Positions 1 to 32,638 are shown, counted from the first letter of the stretch. The stretch: 64,000 nucleotides of DNA from Oryzias latipes (GCF_002234675.1 NC_019870.2:1-64000), one strand, 5' to 3'. Translations and numbers: made by a program. Notes: generated by a model not told the origin, from the letters alone.

Positions 1-672
1 AAAAAAACAAGCACATGTTTTCTCTGTAGATGATGTCACAACAATGACCATGATGAACCATTGTATATAACTGGACTGAGTGGCCCCGCCCCCTTGGCGT
101 TCCAAACAGCAAGTGGCTCCAAGAAGCCAAAATCCCAAAGCCTGCTATAGAGAAATAAACAGCTGTTACTCAGTCATTCTATTGGTCAGAAGAACCGTTG
201 TGACTTACACTTTTTTTAACATCTTATTGATAATCCTCATTTTTTTTCAGGATATTTTTTCTGTAGTTAAAGTTATTCAAGTTAAAACTTACCAATCAGC
301 CCGCCTCAATGAAGGTATGTGGTGCCCGCTGGCCCCCACCTCGAACGTTTGACAGATTCTCCTGAGCTGTTTTCAGTGGAAGGGGTGTGGACTTCAACAA
401 GCTCACTCCTGATTGGTGACAATAGTCGCCATAGAAACGTAACTCAAACCAACTCTGACCTATCACGTATGGTGGAAAAATGGCGACTAAATTGGCTTAA
501 TTTGTCTGGAGCCGGAGGTAAGGCGTTTTCAACGGGTGACATTGCACTCAGTCCAGTTGTCTATACAGTCAATGTGATGAACATGCCATAGCTGGCTAGC
601 AGCTTCTGATCCGGGGTTTGGACTCTTCAGAACAACAGCATAACTTTCACCAGATGATTAGTTGAACTTAAC
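1..672. other. Left edge, no gene identified
   Basis: I searched both strands for the missing C-terminal exon of cdc26, which should lie to the left of its first coding exon, and did not find it. Exon-like signals exist on the plus strand (an acceptor near 250 with a donor near 314, and an ATG-bearing stretch at 469-522 ending in a GTAAGG donor), but no protein family is recognisable in them. The stretch is therefore treated as intronic or intergenic sequence. Confidence 0.5.
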
Positions 673-753
673 CTCCAGATCCTTCTTGACTCCCTCAAAC
701 TCCTCCATGTCATCGATCTTCAGCTCCAGACGTGTTGGTTTCCTCCTCAGCAT
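673..753 (-). CDS. cdc26: Cdc26, anaphase-promoting complex subunit, first coding exon (partial gene)
   Basis: Cdc26 is a small APC/C subunit that stabilises the TPR protein Apc6/Cdc16 through its N terminus. The exon encodes 27 residues beginning [12 protein letters not shown], which matches the conserved Cdc26 N terminus, and ends KKDLE at a phase-0 donor (GT at 672-671). The exon begins at 766 after a CAG acceptor, leaving 13 nt of 5' UTR before the ATG at 753. The upstream non-coding exon is probably the one ending at 5314, next to the prpf4 promoter, giving a first intron of about 4.5 kb that has collected DNA transposons. The rest of the protein (about 60 residues in vertebrates) is not in the window. 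The head-to-head arrangement with prpf4 is the same as in human and supports the assignment. Confidence 0.9.
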
Positions 754-2014
754 CTTCTGGTTTCAGCTGCACACACCATAACAGCACAAGTCAGTATTTC
801 TGTCTCTAGACCTACTTTGACTATTCCATGAACCTTCAAATTGTATTTCGTAAATTGTCTAGAAGCTTTCGAGGTGTACACAGCTGTTTCAAAGATTGAT
901 CTCACCAAATCTCAAGACAGTAGAATTAGGTCACCAGAAAAAGAAAGGCATAAAAGATTATATCTACTTTTATGGATCGATTATTGATTTAGGATCAATT
1001 CAGGTTGATTAATTGGTGTATAAACCCAGCCCTGGTAGCAGAGAAGAACAGAGGAGCGGAAATATGTTCTATGGTCATCTCCAAACTGAAGGCTGAAGCT
1101 GTAAAAGCAAACACACGGCTCCTCCAGGGGGGTATTCCAGAAAGCAGGTTCTGCTAGCTCCCACGGTAAGTTTGAGGCTAAGGAAGTTGATAACCTCAGC
1201 TTTCAGTTCCAGAAATGGAGGTATGTTTCAGGGTAGGTCAAGTTACCATAGCAACTCATGCTCTGAACATAACCTGGTCTGGAGCAGGTTTAGTTGAAGG
1301 TTAGTTTGTTTTCAGAGAGGTGAAGCAGCATGGCGTGTCCATTTGAAGATGATTTAGTGGATGAAGAAGCTCAGATAATACTTTTTCCACCATGAGAGGA
1401 TGATAAGACCACATATGGATGTTGGAAAGATAAACTTTATACTTTGATCTAACTTAATTATTTGCTTCAGTTAAGATGAATCCTTTTTGGAGTTCAGTCA
1501 GCTTAAAAATAACATGTAGTTATCAGACATTTATTTTACTTTCATTCAAATTAATTCAATTAAGTAGGTGTAACTTTGGAGCCGCTGTTAGATCGGCACC
1601 GCAAGGGATTGTGGGATACCATTCCCTTTGACTGTCTGGACGGATTTGGGTTTAAGTGTGGGTTTTTGACCAAATGTGTTTAGTTTAGCTGTTTTACTGT
1701 GTTTTGTCTAGTTATTTTGTCCTGTTATGTTTAATTCTTTCTGCACCATGAGTGAGAGGGAGGGAGAGGATGATGAGTGTTAAGCACCACTAGTGCAGCA
1801 TAATGTTGCTAGGACTGAAATTAAAATTAGAGTCATAATAAATAAATGCATGGGTCATATTGCAAAACCTCATTGTCATTTATTTTAATGGTGTAAAATG
1901 TATTCTAATGGCCTCAAACTTAGACATATGGGAGTTCAAGAAGTACAATAAATTAAGATGGAAAAACATTTAATTGAATTGGAGTAATATGACATTTAGT
2001 TAGACAAATATGTT

Positions 2015-2160
2015 AAAAAAAAAATTCATTCATTCATTCATTTTCTTAACCGTTTTTCCCGTTCGGGGTCACGGGGTTGCCGTAGCCTCTCCCGGCCACT
2101 TGTGGGCGAAGGCAGGGGACAACCTGGACAGGTCGCCAGTTTGTCGCAGGGTAAACATTT
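2015..2160. repeat. Short interspersed repeat fragment inside copy A
   Basis: An A-run and (ATTC)n lead into a stretch ending in GACAACCTGGACAGGTCGCC, a tail common in fish interspersed repeats. It interrupts sequence that is continuous in copy C (near 57550). Flanking words AGACAAAT and ATTTGTCT are inverted rather than direct. Confidence 0.5.
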
Positions 2161-2283
2161 GTCTTGTAAATTTGAGTTGTATAAACATCTGAGTTGGATA
2201 GACGTACGAAATTAGGTTGAATAATTGAACTCAAATAAATTACTACTATTGGTAAAAAGTAATTAAGTTGGATAAGTTATATA

Positions 2284-4181
2284 CAGGGCTCCAGACTGCG
2301 AGCAATTGGTCGCATTTTGCGACCAAAATTTGAGAGTGTGCGACTGAATTTTACATCCAGTCGCACATGTGCGAGCAGTAAATTTGCCTCCCCCACCCTT
2401 CGTATTTTTTTATACATTAAACGTGAAAGGGGCACGTCAATGATCAATGAAATAATCAATGAGACGCGAGCGCACACGGAAGCAGGCAGACACACACACT
2501 CGCGCACATACTCATGAAACGCGAGCACGTACACTCTCGCGTGATGCCCGTGTGTGAGGCGGCCCTGCGTGTGAGAAGAATAGGGAAAGCCACTGTGAGT
2601 GGCTAAAATGCGTGTAGGGGGAGGGGCCTAGAGATAATCGAGTGCGCGTAAACATCTGTGGGAAGGAAACGGAGACAAATATCACAACCTGATATGTGCG
2701 TCTGAGCTATGGGTAAGCGAACTATTGATTCGTTCTTCCGACCTGCGGCTAGTGTACCAGTGCCAGAGTGTACAGCAGGGGTCTCAAACTCACGGCCCGC
2801 GGGCTATTTGCGGCCCCCAAGATGATATTTTGGGGTCCCCGCCTTAATATGAAGGTTTAATGTTACTGCAGCCCGCCAGTTTGTATGAATGACACATTTT
2901 CATTGTCGTGCGCGGAGCTGACCAACCAATCACAGTGGGGTATACGACTCTTGGGGGCGTGACAATGACAGGGCTTGAAAGCAGGACACCTGACAGCCCC
3001 CTCCCCAGACCACATTAAGGAGTTCCTTACTGTCCTTTAGAACGGATTTATTCGCTCGTAATTTTCTAAATACATGCAGTCCGTGCTGAACTTTTCTCTG
3101 GGTCACACAGACCCGGAGGAAGGTTTAGGTTTTGGTTACGGTTACGGCGGCGCATCAAACGGTTTATGCACGGCTGTCAAGGCAGCTCACCGCTCCCGCG
3201 GGAGTCGGGTCAGCTGAGGAGAATAAATGTCCCACACCTACATGCGTGACAGCTAACGGGGCTTGAACTTTAAACACGCTCGAGCAAAAACAACATTAGT
3301 TTTAGACACACTGAAAATACGTGGGGAAAATGCAACGATAGACGTGTTTGAGATGAACATCGCCTGGATCGTTGGGGAGACCAGGCGGGGGGGGCTGTGA
3401 GATGAAGGCGAATCTGCAGCAAGACTGAAGGAGAACAGGAAATTGGAGTTGTCCTTAACATTCAATTTAGTTTTAATATTCTTCTCCCCCTTAGTATGAT
3501 CTGTGTTATTATATATTTTATGATTATTTTAATATTTTGTGATGTATGTAGCCTTTTTTTAATGAATTGGTATTTTAAATTATTTTAATTAATCACTCCA
3601 CTACAAAAACCATCAGGACACATGTCCCATAATGCATTATTTTGTAGTCATCTGGGCAGCTTTCAGTCAGTGCAGTACTAAATTTCCAGCTGCGTTCGCT
3701 CAGGTTGGGGCCTTGCTCCCGCCCCTTTCTCGTGATATTTTTGTTTTGATTGACAGTTGATGTTGGAGCAAAAACAAAAATATATGTCACACACCAGGTG
3801 ATCTGCGCAGCGTTGAGTCCACCTGGGTGATCTCAAACATGCTTATTGTGCATCTTGGCTGCACCTATTTGGTGTCACAAAGATAAATTTCCCTCCGTTT
3901 TCTTTACTTATTTGTACTGTCATGACAGTGATGGTGCTGTCAGTTTACCTTCTTGTTGCATCTTCAAAAGTGCAGAATAAAATGTGACACTGAATTTGAA
4001 ACAGCACATTGTAATTTCTGCATCTATTATTAAAGTATTTATTAGTAATACAGTGGAAATTAGTAGATTGGGTTAGAATGTTGATTTACGGTATGCGCCC
4101 CTAAATTTTCTGGTTGTGCCCCTAAAATTTTCAGTTGGGGGCCACAGTGCTCCCAGTGAAAAAAGTTAGTCTGGAGCCCTG
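2284..4181. mobile_element. hAT-type DNA transposon, non-autonomous, nested in copy A
   Basis: Terminal inverted repeats CAGGGCTCCAGACT (2284-2297) and AGTCTGGAGCCCTG (4168-4181), flanked by related TA-rich 8-mers. An ATG at 2709 begins a frame reading GKRTIDSFFRPA, like the N terminus of hAT transposases that carry a BED-type or KRTI-SFF start, but it is cut after about 20 codons by another hAT-like end (CAGGGGTCTCAAACT at 2776). The right end of that inner element was not found. Confidence 0.75.
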
Positions 4182-5313
4182 TATATATATGCGTCACAAG
4201 GAAAATAGAAATAAGATCAGAAACTCGTGCGTTTACTTTGTCTGTTCTTTTCTCCAAGCAGAAACTCTCTTTTGCTGATGATGCAGCCGTGTTACTTTAT
4301 TGATGGACGTATAATCTTCATACGCCGTCATTTAAATGTCCGAATCCGTCTTACTGAAGTACAGCTCTCTCTCTTTTTTTCTCCACACGTTTCCATGGTG
4401 ACTCCAGAAATCGGCGATCCATTGAGAATGTTTTTATGTACCTGCTGTGCACGTGCATTAACCCAGGGTTACCAAGTGGAGCGTAATTATGCTAACTCAT
4501 ATCCGGTCTGTTGGAACCGACATACCCAGAGTAAGCAAGTTCAGGTGGATTTCAGCCAGAGTTCAGGGTTAAAGTCAGGGGAGTTTAAACATGACTTCTG
4601 GAATACCCCCCTGGTCTCTGTGGGGGTTTACTCAGGAACCTCTGGTTGGATCAGATCTTCAGACTCCCACAAAGAGGGGGTCAGAAGTCTACAGTGTTTG
4701 ACCTCAAAGTCACAAGCTACTCCAAAATATCATTTTAAAGAACAAGCTCTGTTTCTTTTACATAAATTATGGGACACTAGAACTTAAGCTCATCTCTGGT
4801 TCTGTGGGTTTGGGCTATTCTGGAATTGAAGACGCCCTGTGACTACACCCAGCAATAAGAACCATACCATTTCTCCACTGAACCTCAGGTCTGAATCCAG
4901 CAGCCAAAACAGCGCCCCCTAGGGAGCAAAGTGGACGTACTTTGCTGATTATCTGACACACCTAACCACGAAACGTGAAAGGTTCTAGTTTGATGCTCCA
5001 CTGGTTCCAGTTCAGTCAAAGGGTCTTAAAAGAATGAGGATGCTCTGGGTCACACGGATCAGTTTGTGTAAGGTTTTGGTTGACAACCACCTGTTTCTGT
5101 CATGACAGCCAGCTGTACAGAATCTCTGATTCGGAGGAAAGCCACGAGCTCTGCTCCGTCTGCAAGGAACCCAAGACCTGGAGATGAGCTCCGGACGTTT
5201 GACCTCCTTTCTGGACATCCATTCAGCAAATAAACAAACACCACGTGATCTGCAGTTTTACTTCTGGTTAGCAACAAATTAGGTTCGTCACGCGCTTTTA
5301 CCAGTGAGCTTAC

Positions 5314-5440
5314 CTTGAACGAGTGGGTAAAACGCGCGCTCGCGGAGCTCCACGACCTGTTGTTGAGACACAAGACGCGCGTATCCAGGTTTTTCCGGTG
5401 AACCGGAAGTAGTAGGTTGACCCGGAAGCGGTTACAGCAC
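5314..5440 (-). other. cdc26: Probable 5' UTR exon of cdc26
   Basis: On the minus strand a GTAAGC donor follows position 5314, downstream of a CpG-rich start region. The open frame across it does not resemble any protein, so it is read as a non-coding first exon that splices to the acceptor before 766. The transcription start is not visible; 5440 is only an approximate limit. Confidence 0.5.
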
Positions 5441-5487
5441 ATATATCCGGATCATTTAGCGCGTGGAGGCAGCTTTGTCGGATTAAG
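5320..5487. promoter_or_regulatory. Bidirectional CpG-rich promoter of cdc26 and prpf4
   Basis: This short interval lies between two divergent first-exon donors (minus at 5314, plus at 5487). It is rich in CpG compared with the AT-rich surroundings and carries two CCGGAAG ETS-type sites (5403-5409 and 5422-5428) plus an opposite-strand TTCCGG near 5394. No clear TATA box fits either gene. Divergent CDC26/PRPF4 transcription from one short interval is known in mammals. Inference: housekeeping, ETS-driven bidirectional initiation. Confidence 0.65.
5440..5487 (+). other. prpf4: Probable 5' UTR exon of prpf4
   Basis: The plus-strand sequence ends in a strong donor (AAG then GTGAGT at 5488). The next usable acceptor before the prpf4 start codon is TTCTGCAG ending at 9539, so exon 2 would begin at 9540 with 21 nt of 5' UTR before the ATG. 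The intron would be about 4 kb and full of transposons. The 5' limit is approximate. Confidence 0.5.
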
Positions 5488-6460
5488 GTGAGTTTACGAA
5501 AAAAGTAACGAAGCTGTAGCAGCAAAAACAGTTAAGGACTAGCACGCGCTCACAGCATCTAATTTATTCCTCCGCCGCACGCGCTTTCAATCAGCCACAG
5601 ATTCCCCCGCGTGGATCGGAACCGGTTCCACTGCAGAAATTGGTTGGAGGTTCTAACTGTTGTGCAGCTTCGCCTGCAAAAAGGGTGATGGAGGGAAGAA
5701 ATGTTCAGTGTTTAGTAGATGACGTCATTAGTACAGACTGAATGTCCGTTTGCCTCAAGAAACGCAAAACAAAGAAAAGACGTAAGAATAGGCTGGCATT
5801 TACGATAGGACAGGTATAAAACATCAAATTACCAAGGATAGAAGATTAAAACTACTGTCGACTAAAATGCTTCATCGTTTAAAAAGGCGACCGTACCAAA
5901 ATCTCCAAATAGGGGAGGAGCATCTGAAAGAAACAGAGAAGTTCAGCCGGCTAACAAGGAATATTGTGTTTTTGTTTTTCATTTAACTTTATTTGTTTTT
6001 AATTAACTTTATTCATTTCGTAGACAAATGCAAACAAAGGGAGTCAAACGTACACATGTTAACATAAAATGATGGATTCCTAGAGAAGAAAATAATAGAA
6101 TAACTGAATATGATAGAGCTTATTGATGCTAACAGATGTGAAGAATTTATGTCATGTTTACATTTTATTTCTAAGTATCACTTCGGGTTTGCTGTTGGGG
6201 ACTTAGCTGAATATAGAATTTAGCAAAAAATTAATATTTTTATTAAAATATGAATCCTTTTTGTCCTGATTAAAATGATAGAAATCGAAAATAACATTCT
6301 CATAAGGGTGAAAATCAGTGCAGATCAAGTCAGTGATCGTCTTTTAGAGAAGGAGGCCAGGCGTCAATCGAGAGGGTCGGAGGGTCCTGTCCCGGGTAAT
6401 TATGAAAAGCAGACCCGTTATGTACATTTTCAAGGCATCGTTTCAGATGATTTGAAACCA

Positions 6461-7365
6461 CCAGGGGGGTATTCCAGAAAGCAGGTTATGCTAGCTCCCA
6501 CGGTAAGTTTGAGGCTAAGGAAGTGGATAACCTCAGCTTTCTGTTCCAGAAATGGAGGTATGTTTCAGGGTAGGTCAAGTTGCCATAGCAACTCATGCTC
6601 TGAACATAACCTGGTCAGGAGCAGGTTTAGTTGAAGGTTAGTTTGTTTTTCAGAGATGTGAAGCAGCATGGCGTGTCCATTTGAAGATGATTTAGTGGAT
6701 GAAGAAGCTCAGATAATACTTTTTCCACCATGAGAGGATGATAAGACCACATATGGATGTTGGAAAGAGAAACTTTATACTTTCATCTAACTTAATTATT
6801 TGCTTAAGTTAAGATGAATCTTTTTTGGAGTTCAGTCAGCTTAAAAATAACACGTAGTTATCAGACATTTATTTTACTTTCATTCAAATTGATTCAATGA
6901 AGTAGGTGTAACTTTGGTGCTGCTGTTAGATCTGCACCGCAAGGAATTGTGGGATACCATTCCCTTTGCCTGTCTGGACGGATTTGGGTTTAAGTGTGGG
7001 TTTTTGACCAAATGTGTTTAGTTTAGCTGTTTTACTGTGTTTTGTCTAGTTATTTTGTCCTGTTATGTTTAATTCTTTCTGCACCATGAGTGAGAGGGAG
7101 GAAGAGGCGGATGAGTTTATTTAGCACCACTAGTGCGCGTTTCCATGGTGACTCCAGAAATCGGCGGTCCATTGAGAATGTCTTTATGTACATGCCGTGC
7201 ACGTGCATTTACCCAGGGTTACCAAGTGGAACGTAATTACGCTAACTCGTATCCGGACTTTTGGAACCGACATACCCAGAGTAAGCAAGTTCAGGTGGAT
7301 TTCAGCCAGAGTTCAGGGTTAAAGTCAGGGGAGTTTAAACATGACTTCTGGAATACCCCCCAGGT
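6461..7365. mobile_element. Harbinger-like non-autonomous element, copy B (undisrupted)
   Basis: Begins CCAGGGGGGTATTCCAGAA at 6461 and ends TTCTGGAATACCCCCCAGG. The internal sequence matches the two ends of copy A closely (for example the stretch around 6960-7110 against 1610-1770). It defines a unit of about 0.9 kb. If the target is CAG, the inverted repeat is GGGGGTATTCCAGAA. Located in the first prpf4 intron. Confidence 0.72.
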
Positions 7366-7556
7366 GCAGAGATTGGGTTCACTTCTACTCTGTTGACGGC
7401 TACATTTTCTTCTGACCTGCGGGTTTACGACACAATTTCCAAACTCATCTCCAGAGTAAATATAAACATGTGAGCGGTGGAGGCGATGCGGCTCAATGGC
7501 TGCGGGCCGTTATCGTGTTGTGGGGATGGCTTTATAATAATAATTGTTATGAACAT

Positions 7557-7870
7557 TCATCGTCTCCGCCTTGTTCTCACTGTCCACTTCTGTCTTGATT
7601 CACACTTGAGTTGCTCCTTTTTGGTCTCCTGAACAAAATCCGTAATAAACTGCATCTGGTCCAGAATTCCACTGCCCATATTGTCTCCAGAACTCCAACC
7701 TTTGATCACCCCCCCCCCCCCCCCTTCCTCCAGCAATTGCACTGGCGTCCAATTCAATTCAGACTCCTCCTCTTCCTCACCTTCAAATCCCTCCATAACC
7801 TGGCCCCTGTTTACCTCTGAGCTCCTCCAAGTTGACGCCTCCTCTCGTTTTCTCCGGTCCTCTTTTTTTC
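7557..7870 (+). mobile_element. L2-type LINE fragment (C-terminal reverse-transcriptase region)
   Basis: The plus strand encodes KIRNKLHLVQNSTAHIVSR, LHWRPIQFR and LTFKSLHNLAPVYLSELL, the typical end of L2/CR1 LINE polyproteins, interrupted by a run of C. Short decayed fragment. Confidence 0.7.
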
Positions 7871-8259
7871 TCCAGCTTTCTCACATTGTTTTTTTATCCT
7901 ATTTTTCTAAATGTATTTTTATTCTTGTTTTTACTGCTATGTACAGTGACCTTGTGTGTCAAGAAAGGCGTGTGTCATCAAATTATTATATGCAATTCTT
8001 AAGATGGAAAAATTGATATTAAAATATAAAAGGAAAAATTCTACTAAATTTGGTCAAAATTCATCAAATCCATTCAGAGCAGGCTTCTAATGAATTCCAC
8101 TGTCTATTTGATGTCTGCATTTAATGTCTCCACCTTATACTTAAATTTAAGTGAAATGAAATTAAACCATTGGGTGTTTTTGCTGATATTTGTTCTCAGT
8201 CTGTTATGATATTTCAACTTATGGACAACAGAAGAAAACGTGTCAAGGATCCTCTGAAG

Positions 8260-9328
<1,069 letters not shown>

Positions 9329-9560
9329 TACTTGTATAATGAATACTGTACAGCAGTTTTACACCAAATCCTTTGCAATTTAAAAATAGGACAAAAACAA
9401 ATAAATGTTGATAAATTCTGTTTTGTAGGTTTGAATTTGTGGATACATTTGAATGAAACATCAAAAAGTTAATTTATACTATTTAGTCCAAAGTCTTTCA
9501 CGCTTGTCTACATTCTTCATCGTCTCTTTTGTTCTGCAGCTGAGGAAGAGCAGCACGAAG

Positions 9561-29477
<19,917 letters not shown>

Positions 29478-29556
29478 TGTCACCATTTGTTGTAGTATGT
29501 CAACCCTGACTTCATTTAAAAATATGACGTGTTCCAGTACTGGTTTTATGTTTTCT

Positions 29557-29562
29557 AATAAA
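29557..29562 (+). promoter_or_regulatory. prpf4: prpf4 poly(A) signal
   Basis: AATAAA occurs 80 nt after the stop codon, which gives a short 3' UTR. It is the first canonical signal downstream of the coding sequence. Confidence 0.7.
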
Positions 29563-29813
29563 AGAAAGCTCAGATGATGAATATGGTTTTCCTGTCTGCA
29601 TGTTGATGTTAGGTCTTGAAAATGTAGTCAAGACGAAGGTGAAATTTTTGCCCTCAACTAATACCGAGATCTTTAGTTTTTTTGTTGCTAAAATGACCAC
29701 TATGATGCATTCGTGAACCAAGTTCAGTTCACATTCAAGCAGTAAAAACTACAACTTTGCACCACACCTAAGTGTAATCTAAGCCTAATTAAACTCTAAT
29801 TAAAAACTATAGG

Positions 29814-30034
29814 TAACCCTTGTGCTATCCTAGGCATTTTAACATTGGGAGTGGGGTCATCTAGACCCACTAGACAGTGCTCTGAACCTTTTTTCTTCAA
29901 TGATTTGTGATCTTCACTGGTGTCCATGGATTACATGAAATCTTTCCACCTTTATCCACCTTTGTCATGGTAGGGAGAACACGCCAATGGAAGGGGGGGG
30001 GGGGGGGGGGTCATCTAAGATAACACAAGGGTTA
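29814..30034. mobile_element. MITE family M1, copy 1
   Basis: Ends TAACCCTTGTGCTATCCTAG and TCATCTAAGATAACACAAGGGTTA. The unit has a G-run near one end and an inner palindromic CTAGACCCACTAGACAG block. TA (possibly TTAA) appears at the target. Confidence 0.75.
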
Positions 30035-30054
30035 AAAGTATATAAATGTACTCT

Positions 30055-30250
30055 TACAAGCTACTTTATTAGGTCCACCCGGCTGGGTTGGATCTTTAGC
30101 CTTCCGAACCGCAAGATCAAGAACAAGGTTCCGGAAACGTCCCTGAAATTTTGCTCCATGTTGACTTGACAGAATCACAGTTGCTGCAGATTTGTCTGCT
30201 GCACATCCATGATGCCGATTTCCCGTTCCACCACATCCCAAAGAGGCTCT
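30055..30250 (+). repeat. Unclassified interspersed repeat fragment
   Basis: TACAAGCTACTTTATTAGGTCCACC start is a common edge of fish DNA repeats; the rest is unclear. Confidence 0.35.
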
Positions 30251-30254
30251 ATTG

Positions 30255-31130
30255 GGTCCTCATGGGAGGACAAACCCTTGCATGGGATGTACCACCGGAC
30301 CATAACTGACGTGGCTGATATCAAGGAGTCCTACCAATGGCTAGAAAGGGCTGGCCTACAGGACAGCACTGAAGCACTCATCCTGGCAGCTCAGGAACAA
30401 GCCCTGAGCACCAGAGCCATAGAGGCTCAGATCTACCACACCAGACAAGACCCAAGGTGCAGATCTACCACACCAGACAAGACCCAAGGTGTAGATCTAC
30501 CACACCAGACAAGACCCAAGGTGTAGATCTACCACACCAGACAAGACCCAAGGTGTAGATCTACCACACCAGACAAGACCCAAGGTGTAGATCTACCACA
30601 CCAGACAAGACCCAAGGTGTAGATCTACCACACCAGACAAGACCCAAGGTGTAGATCTACCACACCAGACAAGACCCAAGGTGTAGATCTACCACACCAG
30701 ACAAGACCCAAGGTGTAGATCTACCACACCAGACAAGACCCAAGGTGTAGATCTACCACACCAGACAAGACCCAAGGTGTAGATCTACCACACCAGACAA
30801 GACCCAAGGTGTAGATCTACCACACCAGACAAGACCCAAGGTGTAGGCTGTGCAAAGAGGCGCCTGAAACAATCCAGTACATAACTGCAGGATGTAAGAT
30901 GCTGGCAGGTAAAGCATACATGGAGCGCCACAATCAAGTGGCTGGAATAATATACAGGAACATGTGTGCAGAATATGAACTGGAAACCCCAAGGTCAAAA
31001 TGGGAAACACCTCCGAAGGTGGTAGAGAATGAGAACCAGACATTGTACGGTTGATGTCCAGCTCCTCTGAAAATGGAGAATGTGAAAACTTGTCAAGGAC
31101 TTTTGAAACAAAAAGGAGCAGAATCAATAG
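30255..31130 (+). mobile_element. R4-like LINE C-terminal fragment
   Basis: Reads GMYHRTITDVADIKESYQWL, TEALILAAQEQALSTRAIEA, IYHTRQDPRCR, then after a tandem array RLCKEAPETIQYITAGCKML and HNQVAGIIYRNMCAEY. The C..C..H..C pattern is the C-terminal zinc-finger-like region of R2/R4-group retrotransposons. Interrupted by the 32-bp array at 30430-30845. Confidence 0.65.
30430..30845 (+). repeat. 32-bp minisatellite, 13 copies
   Basis: Thirteen head-to-tail copies of a 32-bp unit containing AGATCTACCACACCAGACAA and GACCCAAGGTGT; copies are nearly identical, the first differing at TGC instead of TGT. The unit corresponds to the IYHTRQDPRCR codons of the surrounding LINE and is not a multiple of three. 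No spacers, so it is not a CRISPR array. Confidence 0.95.
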
Positions 31131-31339
31131 CCGGATTCTTCAGCTATGACCTAGTTGTTCAAAAATGCCTTTAGCTGGGTTCGGTTTTACGTCTGTGTTG
31201 ATCCCAGTCCCTCTGGGTGTGTCTATGAAGCCAGAAATGAAAGGAATGAAGCAAAGACCAGTTTCTGTCCAACCTGTTGGAGAACGGGGGGGAGCTTCAT
31301 AGAAATGAACTGACAGAGAGAGAGGGAGTGTTGACTGGT

Positions 31340-31477
31340 AGAACAGGTTTAGGTGAGGTGGTCAAGTGAGCTTGAAGCAGACCAGGGAGCGAGCTGCCGT
31401 GTCATTGTTTCAACACAGAGAGGAAGAGAAAACCGCAAAGAGGACTCTCGGCGGGAAGAGAAGCTGACTGTGGACAG
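31340..31477 (+). other. Candidate 5' UTR exon upstream of the cysrt1-like gene
   Basis: A purine-rich stretch ends in ACAG followed by GTGAGT at 31478. The next acceptor that leads into the cysrt1-like start codon is TCATCACAG ending at 33566. No protein is recognisable in the exon, so it would be non-coding. This rests on splice signals alone. Confidence 0.3.
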
Positions 31478-32638
31478 GTGAGTTACCTGGGAGGCTTGTT
31501 CAGGTACAAAGGGAGGGACACAGGCTTCAAAACATGTTTCTCTGCAGAGATAGTTGGGAAAAACCAACAACACAAAGTGGATTTTTACCTGTGGTGATTC
31601 TGGTTCTGCTGCAGGTTTCTGCTCAGTACTGGCCAACGTCATTTTAAAGCATCTGTCGCTCACAGACTTTTCAAAACACACCAGAGACAAATTTAGCCGG
31701 TTTGGGATGATCTGGACTGAACCACTACCAGAGAAATTTAGATTGGGGTTAAAGTGCCTAGGATAGAACAAGGGTTGAGTGATCTAAAAACATTTTCCAT
31801 CTCCAGGATTTCAGCTCTGTGTTCATCCAAACAGGCCCTGATAAAACACTGAGTAGTGAGGAATATGAAAGATACTTTTGTCTTTGTGTTTATTTGATTC
31901 TATTAAGACATTTTGATCAGAATGACGGTACCGCGATTTAGCCGCAGCTTCATCAGTTGTTTTAGGAAAAGTCCCGCCCCTTTAACTGTCTCCGCAAATC
32001 ATTCTTAGAAGTTTAATCACGCGTCATCAGACTGACCAATAAAGTTTCCAACAAAAAAAACAGCTGAAGCTCGTCTTTAGCGGTGTAGCTTTCCGCGGGA
32101 CCCGCTGTCAGACCGTGGAACAAGTGAAAAAAAAGATGACGCTCAGAGACACGAGTCTTTCTGCGTTTAGCGGTTGTTTCTACTACATCTCCCATGATGC
32201 ATTGGGTTAAAGTCACAGCGTCTGGGCACACGATGAGTCTCTATTAACGTCTTGAAACAACAACAAACACTCATCAAACAGTTTTTAAATCTTCTAACTT
32301 AACTTTTAGTACTTCTTTTAGAAAAAAGCAGCTGCAGCTTCCAGCTTTTTCTGCCACAATTATCACAAAAATGCATGTGAGATCATGGAGGGACTGTAGA
32401 TAAATACAGACTAGGAGTTTCTCCTTTTTTAATTTGGGGATTTTTGGTGTGTGCCAGGATTTTTGTCAAGGTTAAAGTGTGACGTGGCTCAAAAAAGGTT
32501 GAAAAACGCTGATCTAGGCCACAAAGACATTTAGATAAACCATGTTCAAATACAGGAAGTCGCGTGAGCCTGGAGCAGGACAAGGCTTGCTCCTGGTTTA
32601 GCTGCAAGTTTGTTTTGTTTAGATCTGCTTCTCATTTT

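Larger units (their letters stand above)
1124..4614. mobile_element. Harbinger-like non-autonomous element, copy A (carries nested insertions)
   Basis: The ends are a perfect 19-bp inverted repeat, CCAGGGGGGTATTCCAGAA at 1124-1142 and its complement at 4596-4614. Comparison with copy B and copy C shows that 2284-4181 and about 2015-2160 are later insertions. The unit ends abut CAG on one side and CTG on the other, so the target could be CWG, as in some PIF/Harbinger (PHIS) groups. No transposase is seen. It lies in the first intron of cdc26. Confidence 0.7.

Noticed and set aside
319-591. Plus-strand ORF with donor at 523 that could be a first exon
   Set aside because: No recognisable protein, and no matching downstream exon; it would run into cdc26 on the opposite strand.
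5059-5442. 127-codon minus ORF across the promoter
   Set aside because: It runs through a splice donor at 5313 and resembles no protein; cdc26 translation starts at 753.
30430-30845. Regular 32-bp direct repeats resembling a CRISPR array
   Set aside because: Units are contiguous with no unique spacers, and the host is a fish genome; it is a minisatellite.
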